A stretch of 17,683 nt of DNA from Chitinophagaceae bacterium. GTDB taxonomy: Bacteria; Bacteroidota; Bacteroidia; Chitinophagales; Chitinophagaceae. The stretch lies in contig VIKJ01000026.1 in NCBI GenBank assembly GCA_008080615.1, forward strand, positions 1 to 17,683. The letters run 5' to 3'. The notes beneath the pieces are model-generated. The model did no database searches and was not told the DNA's origin. It was given only the letters and a program-made list of their open reading frames with translations. Of this stretch, positions 7,952-14,647 are shown one piece after another. Position 1 is the stretch's first letter. The number at the start of each line of letters is the position of its first letter. The position numbers and the translations under genes are program-made.

Positions 7952-8791
7952 ATGGATCAAATTCAGGTTGGCAATTACAATACATTAAAAGTTAGCAGAA
8001 AAGTAGAGTTTGGTTTTTACCTTGATGATGGTGGTGAAGGTATTTTATTGCCTAAGCGTTTTGCACCTGATCGCTTGAATATTGGAGACGAATTGACTGT
8101 TTTTGTTTATCATGATTCAGAGAATAGATTAATTGCCACTACTCAAAAAGCAAAAGCAGTTGTAGGTGATATTGTTAAATTAAAAGTTGTTTCTGTTACC
8201 AATCAAGGTGCTTTTTTAGATTGGGGTTTAATGAAAGATTTATTTGTTCCAGTTTCAAAACAAATTGCAGGAATGCGTTTGGGTGGAGAGTATTTAGTAT
8301 TACTCTATATTGATGAAATTACGGGCAGGGTGGCTGCTACAGAAAAAGTAGAAGCATTGATGCGAAATGAAGTGCTTACTGTAAAAGAAATGGATCTAGT
8401 AGATTTATTGGTATATAGAAATTCCGAAATTGGCTATGTGATGATTGTTAATAAAAAACATATTGGCATTTTGCATAGTAACGAAGTATTTCAAGAACTG
8501 AATATTGGAGATAAAGTAAAGGGCTTTGTAAAGAAAATCAGGCCCGACAATAAACTAGATTTGGTGCTGGGTAAACCTGGTTTTGATAAAGTGGAAGATG
8601 AATCAGCAAAAATTTTGAGGTTATTAAAAGAAAACAATGGGTACTTGCCCTATCATGATAAGTCCGAACCGGAAGCGATTTATTCATTTTTTGGGATGAG
8701 TAAAAAAACCTTTAAAATGACTACTGGAACTTTGTATAAACTACAAAAGATCAAATTCACCCAAACTGGAATTCAGTTAATTGAAGCTTAA
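7952..8791 (+). CDS. CvfB-like S1 RNA-binding protein
   Basis: A 279-aa protein resembling the CvfB/YitL family: tandem S1-like OB folds followed by a C-terminal winged helix. The first barrel begins GNYNTLKVSRKVEFGFYLDD. A second S1 unit contains VGDIVKLKVVSVTNQGAFLDWG and a third contains LNIGDKVKGFVKKIRPDNKLDL. The end, AKILRLLKENNGYLPYHDKS to KLQKIKFT, fits the winged-helix domain. Family members bind RNA and affect gene expression and virulence in Gram-positives; the role in Bacteroidota is unknown. I chose ATG 7952 rather than the earlier in-frame ATG at 7919. The earlier start would overlap parC and add a non-conserved leader, while 7952 lies 10 bp after the parC stop. Likely the last gene of the parE operon. 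Confidence 0.82.
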   Translation: MDQIQVGNYNTLKVSRKVEFGFYLDDGGEGILLPKRFAPDRLNIGDELTVFVYHDSENRLIATTQKAKAVVGDIVKLKVVSVTNQGAFLDWGLMKDLFVPVSKQIAGMRLGGEYLVLLYIDEITGRVAATEKVEALMRNEVLTVKEMDLVDLLVYRNSEIGYVMIVNKKHIGILHSNEVFQELNIGDKVKGFVKKIRPDNKLDLVLGKPGFDKVEDESAKILRLLKENNGYLPYHDKSEPEAIYSFFGMSKKTFKMTTGTLYKLQKIKFTQTGIQLIEA

Positions 8792-8797
8792 TCCGTT

Positions 8798-8820
8798 GCT
8801 AACATTTGTTAGCTTGTTTT
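8798..8820 (+). terminator. Palindrome with T-rich tail: cvfB terminator or thiolase operator
   Basis: GCTAACATTTGTTAGC (8798-8813) is a perfect 7-bp inverted repeat around a 2-nt centre, equivalently a 6-bp stem with a 4-nt loop. TTGTTTT follows immediately. The stem is short for an intrinsic terminator. It also covers the place where the thiolase -33 element should be, so a repressor-binding site is an equally good reading. Confidence 0.4.
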
Positions 8821-8822
8821 AG

Positions 8823-8830
8823 TATATTTG
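8823..8830 (+). promoter_or_regulatory. -7 element of the thiolase promoter (TATATTTG)
   Basis: TATATTTG is an exact TAnnTTTG match 19 bp before the thiolase ATG at 8850, implying a very short leader of about 13 nt. The nearest TTTG upstream (8805-8808) is only 14 bp away, inside the palindrome, so the -33 element is weak or mis-spaced. That would be consistent with a regulated promoter. Confidence 0.45.
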
Positions 8831-8849
8831 CATTTTTAAAACGTAAGCC

Positions 8850-10034
8850 ATGATGAATAAAACCGTTTATATTGTTGCAGCTGTTCGTACACCTATAGGA
8901 AGTTTTGGAGGTACATTAAAAGATTTTACTGCACCTCAATTAGGGGCAATTGCTATAAAAGGAGCTGTTGCAAAAGCGGGGATAGACTCAGCTTTAATTG
9001 ATGAAGTATTAATGGGTTGTGTTATACAAGCCAATACAGGTCAGGCACCCGCAAGGCAGGCCGCTAAGTTTGCTGGATTGCCAGATCATGTTATTGCAAC
9101 AACAGTAAACAAAGTATGTGCAAGTGGAATGAAAGCCATTGCGCAAGGGGTTCAATCCATTTTATTAGGAGATGCTTCTATTGTTGTGGCAGGTGGTATG
9201 GAAAGTATGAGTAATGTGCCTTTCTATAGCCCAAATATGCGTTGGGGTAATAAATATGGTAATGTTTCTTTAATTGACGGTTTAGCCAAAGATGGTTTAA
9301 CCGATGTATATCATAACTATGCAATGGGTAATTCAGCTGAATTATGTGCCAGTACATTTAAAATTTCCAGAGAAGAGCAAGATGCATTTGCAGTTGAAAG
9401 TTATAAAAGAAGTCAGCAGGCTATAAATAATGGACTTTTTGTAGAAGAGATTGTTCCTGTTGAAATTCCTCAAAGAAAAGGGGATCCTATTTTGTTTTCA
9501 AAAGATGAAGAACCCTTTAATGTAAAATTCGATAAGATACCCGAATTAAAGGGTGCTTTTATAAAAGATGGAACAGTTACTGCAGCCAATGCTAGTACCA
9601 TGAACGATGGAGCAGCTGCCGTAATGTTGATGAGTAAAGAAAAAGCAGATGAATTGGGAATAAAGCCTTTGGCCATTGTTCGTTCATATGCAGATGCAGA
9701 ACAAGCTCCTGAATGGTTTACCACTACGCCTTCTTTAGCCGTACCTAAAGCAGTTGCTAAGGCCGGATTAAAAATGACTGATATTGATTTTGTTGAATTA
9801 AATGAAGCGTTTTCCGTAGTTGGTATTGCTAATACACAAAAAATGCAATTAGATCCTTCAAAAGTAAATGTGCATGGTGGCGCGGTATCATTGGGCCATC
9901 CACTGGGTTGCAGTGGCGCCAGAATTATCGTTACACTTATTCATGTTTTAAAACAGCAAGGTGGAAAATTAGGTGCTGCAGGAATTTGTAATGGAGGTGG
10001 CGGTGCTAGTGCTATGGTGATTGAATTAGCTTAG
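8850..10034 (+). CDS. Acetyl-CoA C-acyltransferase (thiolase)
   Basis: A 394-aa thiolase, the usual family length. It catalyses reversible condensation of two acetyl-CoA to acetoacetyl-CoA, or thiolytic cleavage of 3-ketoacyl-CoA. The catalytic triad is visible: nucleophilic Cys90 in NKVCASGMKA, His350 in SLGHPLGCSGAR and Cys380 in ICNGGGGASA. The NEAF motif and GGMESMSN are also present. Sequence character (GSFGG at the start, WFTTTPSLA) fits the biosynthetic AtoB/PhaA type more than FadA, but substrate chain length cannot be fixed from sequence, so I give no symbol. Start codons ATG 8850 and ATG 8853 are both possible. The gene has its own promoter and is monocistronic, since the next gene is convergent. 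Confidence 0.93.
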   Translation: MMNKTVYIVAAVRTPIGSFGGTLKDFTAPQLGAIAIKGAVAKAGIDSALIDEVLMGCVIQANTGQAPARQAAKFAGLPDHVIATTVNKVCASGMKAIAQGVQSILLGDASIVVAGGMESMSNVPFYSPNMRWGNKYGNVSLIDGLAKDGLTDVYHNYAMGNSAELCASTFKISREEQDAFAVESYKRSQQAINNGLFVEEIVPVEIPQRKGDPILFSKDEEPFNVKFDKIPELKGAFIKDGTVTAANASTMNDGAAAVMLMSKEKADELGIKPLAIVRSYADAEQAPEWFTTTPSLAVPKAVAKAGLKMTDIDFVELNEAFSVVGIANTQKMQLDPSKVNVHGGAVSLGHPLGCSGARIIVTLIHVLKQQGGKLGAAGICNGGGGASAMVIELA

Positions 10035-10077
10035 TTTTTCCAAGTCCATTCTATGGGTTGCTCTTTATGAATGTGTT

Positions 10078-10108
10078 TGTAATTCAGTGAAGTACCCAAT
10101 GAATTACA
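10078..10108. repeat. 9-bp inverted repeat between convergent genes (possible weak bidirectional terminator)
   Basis: TGTAATTCA (10078-10086) and TGAATTACA (10100-10108) are perfect inverted arms around a 13-nt loop. They lie between the thiolase and the convergent oxidoreductase, ending at the base before the latter's stop codon. The stem is AT-rich and no strong T-run follows, so termination is plausible but unproven. Confidence 0.4.
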
Positions 10109-10747
10109 TTAGCTTTTACTAATACCAACTCTTGATTTAATAAACTCAGCTTTACTAATAGCATTTAACATGCTCATTGCCAAGTCTCCACTATTAATTT
10201 TATATTCATTGGGGATAGGTACATAATTTTCCCTTGTTATAAAATAGCCTGTTTCGGCTTCATCAACAATATAGGGTGGGCAAAAAAACGTCCAATCAAG
10301 TGTAGAATCTCTTAAATATTCATAGGCTTTTAAATGCTCCATTCCAACTAGCTTATACTCTTCAGGATAATCTGGATTGTTAATTAAATAAGTGTCGTCT
10401 TCTGCATTTAATACACCCATGCCACCAAGGGCAACAATTCTTTTGATGCCTTTTTGTTGCATTACTGTAATAATGTTTTTGATTCCTAAGCTTCTGCTTT
10501 TATCTGATCCATCAATGGATCCTCCTAATACAGAAATAACTGCATCAGCATTTTCAAGGGCTTTGACAATATCTTTTTGATCAAAAATATATCCTTTCAT
10601 CGCAATCAATTTTTCATTGCGATTGTCTTCATCAATTAATGATTCTACAGTTCTACCAAAAGCGGTAATGGTATATCCTCTAATTAAACCTTGTTGTACC
10701 AATCTTTTACCTACTTGCCCTGTTGCCCCAAAAATGGTTATATGCAT
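10109..10747 (-). CDS. NAD(P)-binding atypical SDR / NmrA-like oxidoreductase
   Basis: A 212-aa Rossmann-fold protein of the NAD(P)-binding epimerase/NmrA-like group. The dinucleotide-binding motif GATGQVG is at residues 7-13, directly after the first beta strand MHITIF. ADAVISVLGG and IKRIVALGGMGV are the next strands, and LDWTFFCPPYIVD is the region that contacts substrate in relatives. The classical SDR YxxxK catalytic pair is not evident, so this may be a reductase of quinone type or a non-catalytic NAD sensor. I chose the ATG at 10747. The longer frame to 10828 would add 27 residues overlapping ytxJ and precede the beta strand with unlikely sequence. The chosen start is 10 bp after the ytxJ stop, so the two are co-transcribed. 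Confidence 0.82.
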   Translation of the reverse strand: MHITIFGATGQVGKRLVQQGLIRGYTITAFGRTVESLIDEDNRNEKLIAMKGYIFDQKDIVKALENADAVISVLGGSIDGSDKSRSLGIKNIITVMQQKGIKRIVALGGMGVLNAEDDTYLINNPDYPEEYKLVGMEHLKAYEYLRDSTLDWTFFCPPYIVDEAETGYFITRENYVPIPNEYKINSGDLAMSMLNAISKAEFIKSRVGISKS

Positions 10748-10757
10748 GATATTTTTA

Positions 10758-11087
10758 TTAAGCAATTTGTTCAGCAATTTCCTGCATGGAAATACCGTAT
10801 TGACTTTCATCGTAAATACAAGTGCCATTTTTTATAACCAATACTTGCGGGGATTCATGATGCACTTGAAACATTTCGGCAACCTCATTGGATACTGATC
10901 TATACTGTAAAAGGTCTAAATAATAGAAAACGGCATTTTCAGGTGCTAATTCGCGCTCTAATCTGTTTAGTGCCATAGAACTAATGCTGCACCTAGTACT
11001 ATGTTTAAATATAACCTGAGGAACTTGATTTGATGCTTCACGAATGGCATCGAGTTGTTCAATGCTAACTAAAGGAGTCCAATTCAT
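10758..11087 (-). CDS. ytxJ: YtxJ, monothiol bacilliredoxin of the bacillithiol system
   Basis: A 109-aa thioredoxin-fold protein of the YtxJ (DUF2847) family. VIFKHSTRCSISSMAL at residues 25-40 contains the single active-site cysteine in the TRCSIS motif, with Ser in place of the resolving cysteine, as in monothiol bacilliredoxins. These remove bacillithiol from S-bacillithiolated proteins. AVFYYLDLLQYRSVSNEVAEMF and HHESPQVLVIKNG match the second strand and the cis-proline loop (SPQ). Length and start (MNWTPL) are those of the family. It lies between a small lipoprotein gene (32 bp upstream) and the oxidoreductase (10 bp downstream). Its presence implies that the host makes bacillithiol, but the biosynthetic genes are not in this window. 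Confidence 0.9.
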   Translation of the reverse strand: MNWTPLVSIEQLDAIREASNQVPQVIFKHSTRCSISSMALNRLERELAPENAVFYYLDLLQYRSVSNEVAEMFQVHHESPQVLVIKNGTCIYDESQYGISMQEIAEQIA

Positions 11088-11119
11088 ACAAAAATTTATA
11101 CGAAATTAATCCATTTGAA

Positions 11120-11239
11120 TTAACCCCTGAAATAACGTGGATTGGTGGTTGGGCATCCTCTGCCTTTAACTGAGGCGCAAGAAGACAATAGCATAGTTAC
11201 AAAACCAGTAACAATCAATAATAAAAGAATCTTTTTCAT
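11120..11239 (-). CDS. 39-aa lipoprotein of unknown function with C-terminal CPTTNPRYF motif
   Basis: A tiny predicted lipoprotein. The start at 11239 gives MKKILLLLIVTGFVTMLL, a classic positively charged then hydrophobic signal, followed by a lipobox-like LSSC with the cysteine at residue 20. The mature part would be only 20 residues, CASVKGRGCPTTNPRYFRG. From memory, short Bacteroidota lipoproteins ending in a GCPTTNP-like tail occur elsewhere, but I cannot verify this here. A longer frame to 11305 adds 22 residues before MKK that spoil the signal peptide, so I reject it. It is the first gene of a likely operon with ytxJ and the oxidoreductase. Function unknown; probably inserted in a membrane through the lipid anchor. 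Confidence 0.68.
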   Translation of the reverse strand: MKKILLLLIVTGFVTMLLSSCASVKGRGCPTTNPRYFRG

Positions 11240-11313
11240 ACGCTTTAGTATTCTATAGAATTTGCATGTATTTTGCACCACAACGAAGATATTGCTTAAG
11301 TACAAAACGCTGC

Positions 11314-11351
11314 TCGGGAAGGAGCCTAAAATTTGTTAATTTCCTTTCCGA
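11314..11351 (+). promoter_or_regulatory. Stem-loop in the mpl leader
   Basis: TCGGGAAGGA (11314-11323) can pair with TCCTTTCCGA (11342-11351) across an 18-nt loop, giving ten consecutive pairs with one G-U wobble. The wobble pairs only in plus-strand RNA (it becomes C-A on the other strand), which points to the mpl leader. It ends 24 nt before the mpl ATG. It could equally be a DNA operator. Promoter elements for mpl were not found. Confidence 0.35.
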
Positions 11352-11375
11352 ACCTATTTTAAAACATAATAACGT

Positions 11376-12734
11376 ATGAGGGTTCATTTTATTTCAATTG
11401 GGGGTAGTGTAATGCACCAATTGGCTATTGCCTTGAGTAAAAAAAGTTACCAAGTTAGCGGTTCGGACGATGAAATTTTTGAACCAGCTGCTGGAAATTT
11501 AGCTGCGGCAAACCTTTTACCAGCTCAAATTGGTTGGAATCCTCAATTAATTACAGCCAATTTAGATGCCGTTATTTTAGGGATGCATGCGAAGGATGAC
11601 AATCCTGAATTATTGAAAGCCAAGGAGTTAGGCTTAGCTATCTATTCTTTTCCTGAATATATTTTTCAAGAAAGTAAGGAGAAGCTAAGGATTGTAGTGG
11701 GGGGGAGCCATGGTAAAACCACCACAACCAGTATGATTATGCATGCTTTGCAATATTTAAATAAGTCATTCGACTATTTAGTAGGAGCAAAGTTGGCTGG
11801 TTTTGAGCAATCGGTTAGCATCACCAATGCTCCAACAATTGTTTGCGAAGGGGATGAATACCCAGCAAGTGCCATAGAACGAAAGCCCAAGTTTCACTTT
11901 TTGTATCCTCATATTGCTATTTTAACAGGAATTGCCTGGGATCATATTAATGTATTTCCCACTTTTGAATTTTATCTAGAGCAATTCGTGATTTTTATTA
12001 ATCGGATAGAACCTGGTGGTTTACTCATTTACAATCAATCCGATGAAAAATTAAATAAGTTGGTTAACGATCATTTAAGAGCTGATATTCGTTATCAACC
12101 TTATGAAGTTCCTAAACATGAGATTGTATCAGGAGTAACCACAGTACAAATTGGTAATGCTAGTGGAAAGCTGCTTGTTTTTGGAAATCATAACCTAATG
12201 AATTTACAAGCAGCTTATTATGCTTGTGCACAGTTAAATATTGAAGCAGCTGATTTTGTAAAAGCAATGGCCAATTTTACTGGAGCATCTAAAAGACTTG
12301 AATTACTTGCTTCAAGTGAAAATATTAATGTATACAGAGATTTTGCTCATGCTCCTAGCAAAGTGAAGGCTTCGGTTGAAGCTGTAAAACAGCAATATCC
12401 AACCAGAAAATTATTTGCCATATTAGAATTGCATACTTATAGCAGCCTCAACGAAGCATTCATGACAGAGTATAAAAACGTGTTTGATCTGGTTGATTAC
12501 GGCGTTGTTTTTTATTCTAAACATGCACTTGAATTGAAGAGGATGCCTTTTTTATCTCCTGAAAAAGTAAAAGCAGGCTTTGCTAAAGAAGGATTGATTG
12601 TGATAAATGAGCGAGATCAATTAGAGCAATGGATGCATGTACAAGATTTTACCAATGCCAATATTCTCTTGATGAGTAGTGGTAATTATGATGGAATAAA
12701 CATATTTTCGTTTGCTAAAGCAATTACACATTAA
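11376..12734 (+). CDS. mpl: UDP-N-acetylmuramate : L-Ala-gamma-D-Glu-meso-DAP ligase (murein peptide ligase)
   Basis: A 452-aa Mur ligase-family enzyme. Mpl attaches recycled tripeptide to UDP-MurNAc in the cytoplasm, bypassing MurC, MurD and MurE. Seen in order: the N-terminal nucleotide-binding domain (MRVHFISIGGSVMHQLAIAL), HAKDDNPEL near residues 71-79, the ATP P-loop GGSHGKTTTTS at 109-119, CEGDEYPASA, LTGIAWDHINVF, and the C-terminal domain with FGNHNLMNLQAAYYA and RDFAHAPSKVKAS. GGSHGKTTTTS with WDHINVF and DFAHAPSKV is closer to Mpl than MurC, in which the second domain reads differently; residual doubt is about this distinction. Together with the NamZ-like protein it points to peptidoglycan recycling. 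The exonuclease gene starts 19 bp downstream. Confidence 0.87.
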   Translation: MRVHFISIGGSVMHQLAIALSKKSYQVSGSDDEIFEPAAGNLAAANLLPAQIGWNPQLITANLDAVILGMHAKDDNPELLKAKELGLAIYSFPEYIFQESKEKLRIVVGGSHGKTTTTSMIMHALQYLNKSFDYLVGAKLAGFEQSVSITNAPTIVCEGDEYPASAIERKPKFHFLYPHIAILTGIAWDHINVFPTFEFYLEQFVIFINRIEPGGLLIYNQSDEKLNKLVNDHLRADIRYQPYEVPKHEIVSGVTTVQIGNASGKLLVFGNHNLMNLQAAYYACAQLNIEAADFVKAMANFTGASKRLELLASSENINVYRDFAHAPSKVKASVEAVKQQYPTRKLFAILELHTYSSLNEAFMTEYKNVFDLVDYGVVFYSKHALELKRMPFLSPEKVKAGFAKEGLIVINERDQLEQWMHVQDFTNANILLMSSGNYDGINIFSFAKAITH

Positions 12735-12753
12735 TTAAGTATCCAAAAGTCTA

Positions 12754-13451
12754 ATGAAACTTCAACTAACAAAGCCTATCGCATTTATCGATTTAGAAAC
12801 TACTGGTGTTAATATTAGCAATGATCGTATTGTTGAAATTGCCATAGTAAAAATTGCGCCCGATGGTACTAAACAAGTAAAAAGAAAACTGATTAACCCA
12901 TTAATGCCAATTCCAGCAGGCTCTACAGAAGTTCATGGTATTACAGATGAAATGGTAAAAGACGCACCTAGCTTTAAGCAAGTGGCTAATGAGATAAAAC
13001 AATTTATTGAAAACTGTGATATGGGTGGCTACAATAGCAATCGATTTGATGTGCCCATGCTAATAGAGGAATTTCTAAGATCAGGAATTGAATTTAGTGT
13101 AGATGGAAGAAAATTAGTTGATGTGCAAAAGGTATTTCATATGATGGAGCAACGTACGTTGAGTGCGGCATATAAATTTTATTGTGATAACGTTACCCTC
13201 AAATAGGAACAACAGTTGAAAGTATTGTGAAGTTTACAGGAGAGGATGATATTGTAGATTTTGCTCGCAGGTTTATCAAAGACAAGGGAATAGAGCTTTT
13301 TAATTTTGGCAAGCATAAGGGAAAGCCTGTAGTGCAGGTGCTAAAAGAAGAGCCTCAATACTATGATTGGATGATGAAAGGCGACTTTGCAATGGATACT
13401 AAGCAAAAGCTTACTGAAATACTCAATAGAACGCTTATTAAAAAATCCTAA
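12754..13451 (+). pseudogene. DnaQ-like 3'-5' exonuclease, disrupted by an internal out-of-frame deletion that removes Exo III
   Basis: A DEDDh-superfamily exonuclease. Exo I is FIDLETTGV with D13 and E15. Exo II is GGYNSNRFDVPMLIEEF with D99. QRTLSAAYKFYCD follows near residues 133-145. After the codon ending about 13190 the frame runs to a stop at 13206. Homology resumes one frame back at RYPQIG (from 13191), then TVESIVKFTGEDDIVDFARRF, NFGKHKGKPV and PQYYDWMMKGDFA, the C-terminal domain seen in Bacteroidota homologues. The expected block of about 25 residues between them, carrying the HxxxxD Exo III motif, is absent. The span of 698 nt means the loss is 3n+1 long. From the usual length of about 257 aa I estimate roughly 70-80 bp. 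The GTG at 13227 is an artefactual start. The product would lack an essential catalytic histidine and aspartate. Confidence 0.88.
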
Positions 13452-13554
13452 TTGGATATTTGTTAAAAAACTATATAAATTTCAGGGTCAGCCTACCTTT
13501 TTAGCTCATTCATCTATCTAAATAGTATCTTCATTTAACAATTTCTAATCATCA

Positions 13555-14307
13555 TTGGAAAAAATCGTCATTATACCAACCTATAACGAATGTGACAATA
13601 TTGTTGCAATTGTTACAGCTGTTTTTAATTTAAACCAAGGATATCATGTGTTGGTGATTGATGACGGATCTCCAGATGGCACTGCTGCCATTGTTAAAAC
13701 CATGTTCGATAAATTCCCTGGCCAACTTTTTTTAGAAGAGCGTATTGGCAAATTGGGTTTAGGTACAGCATATATACACGGATTTAAATGGTGTATAGAA
13801 AATGGCTACCAATATGTTTTTGAAATGGATGCCGATTTTTCTCATGACCCCAAAGATTTAGATAAACTGTATCATGCTTGTAAATATGAGCATGCTGATG
13901 TGAGTATTGGTAGTAGATATGTTAAAGGGGGCGAAACAGAAAATTGGCCATTGGATAGGCAACTATATTCACGTGGTGGGGCATTGTATACCAGACTGCT
14001 AACCTGGATGCCCATTAAAGATCCTACTGCCGGATTTGTTTGTTATAAAATAGAAGTATTAGAAGCGATCAATTTTGATATGATTTCATTTGTAGGATAT
14101 GCATTTCAAATTGAAATGAAATTTGCTGCATGGAAGTTAGGTTTTAAGATAAAAGAAGTACCCATTATATTTAAGGATAGAAAAGTGGGTGTAAGTAAAA
14201 TGAATCATGGAATTATTAAAGAAGGCGTTTTGGGGGTAATTAGTATTCAATGGCAAAGTATGTTTAAAGACTACCATACCCGAGTAAAAAATGCCATCAA
14301 TAATTAA
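13555..14307 (+). CDS. Polyprenol monophosphomannose synthase-like glycosyltransferase (GT2, Dpm1 type)
   Basis: A 250-aa family 2 glycosyltransferase resembling dolichol/polyprenol-phosphate mannosyltransferases, which transfer a sugar from a nucleotide donor to a lipid phosphate on the cytoplasmic membrane face. Visible motifs are VIIPTYNECDNI, VLVIDDGSPDGT at 33-43, ERIGKLGLGTAYIHGF, the metal-binding DAD (92-94) in FEMDADFSHDP, GSRYVKGG, RGGALYTRLL, and late FQIEMKFAAWKLGF with KDRKVGVSKM. There is no C-terminal membrane domain, as in the soluble Dpm1 subgroup. The start is TTG at 13555. No in-frame ATG precedes the first beta strand, so the TTG is the only workable start. A homopolymer or assembly error at the start cannot be excluded. 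Confidence 0.86.
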   Translation: MEKIVIIPTYNECDNIVAIVTAVFNLNQGYHVLVIDDGSPDGTAAIVKTMFDKFPGQLFLEERIGKLGLGTAYIHGFKWCIENGYQYVFEMDADFSHDPKDLDKLYHACKYEHADVSIGSRYVKGGETENWPLDRQLYSRGGALYTRLLTWMPIKDPTAGFVCYKIEVLEAINFDMISFVGYAFQIEMKFAAWKLGFKIKEVPIIFKDRKVGVSKMNHGIIKEGVLGVISIQWQSMFKDYHTRVKNAINN

Positions 14308-14347
14308 GTGCTAGTTTATCCTTCTTATAATTTGATAGTATCTACAA

Positions 14348-14505
14348 TTAGTGTCCTCCTTCGTAACTTTCATTGAGTACCCAACCTATTTTAAGAACTG
14401 TAGTTTCACCCACTCCGTTTTGAACAGTACTTCAAGCAAGGGGCCCTGCATAAATTCAAAAATCATTCCCGTTTAAAAGCACTTTGAAAGGGGTAGAATT
14501 TTGTA
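14348..14505 (-). pseudogene. Possible decayed coding remnant (C-terminal tail), unidentified
   Basis: On the minus strand the reading YKILPLSKCF, stop, TGMIFEFMQGPLLEVLFK switches frame at an A-run (near 14419) into NGVGETTVLKIGWVLNESY and ends EGGH at a stop (14348-14350). Restoring one A and changing one TAA to AAA would give a continuous protein-like tail of about 50 residues. I do not recognise the family. The evidence is only the coding-like look and the base composition unlike the AT-rich surroundings. Chance is possible. Confidence 0.28.
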
Positions 14506-14616
14506 TAAATTAAATATTTTGATTAATGGCCGTATTTATATATTATTATTAAATATTTATATTAATTTATTGTGATTTTTTAAAATCATGTGCATTTATG
14601 ATTTATATCAGGCTTT

Positions 14617-14647
14617 TTTGTAAAATTATCCTTTTATTTTACATATT
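14617..14647 (+). promoter_or_regulatory. Candidate pckG promoter (weak match)
   Basis: TTTG (14617-14620), a 19-bp spacer, then TACATATT (14640-14647), which matches TAnnTTTG at only six of eight positions. The spacing is ideal, and the implied leader is about 20 nt to the ATG at 14675. AT-richness makes chance matches likely. Confidence 0.25.

Noticed and set aside
10748..10828. 27-residue N-terminal extension of the oxidoreductase
   Set aside because: It overlaps ytxJ and precedes the canonical first Rossmann strand with unrelated sequence; the ATG at 10747 is better.
11250..11261. Perfect 12-bp palindrome ATTCTATAGAAT upstream of the small lipoprotein
   Set aside because: AT-rich palindromes of this size are expected a few times per window by chance, and no second copy or promoter overlap supports it.
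13227..13451. A separate 74-aa gene starting at GTG 13227
   Set aside because: It is the C-terminal domain of the split exonuclease; homology extends upstream of the GTG to RYPQIG at 13191.
13452..13483. Promoter TTG-N21-TAAATTTC before the glycosyltransferase
   Set aside because: The -7 element has a mismatch, spacing is at the edge of the range, and the gene may be co-transcribed with mpl.
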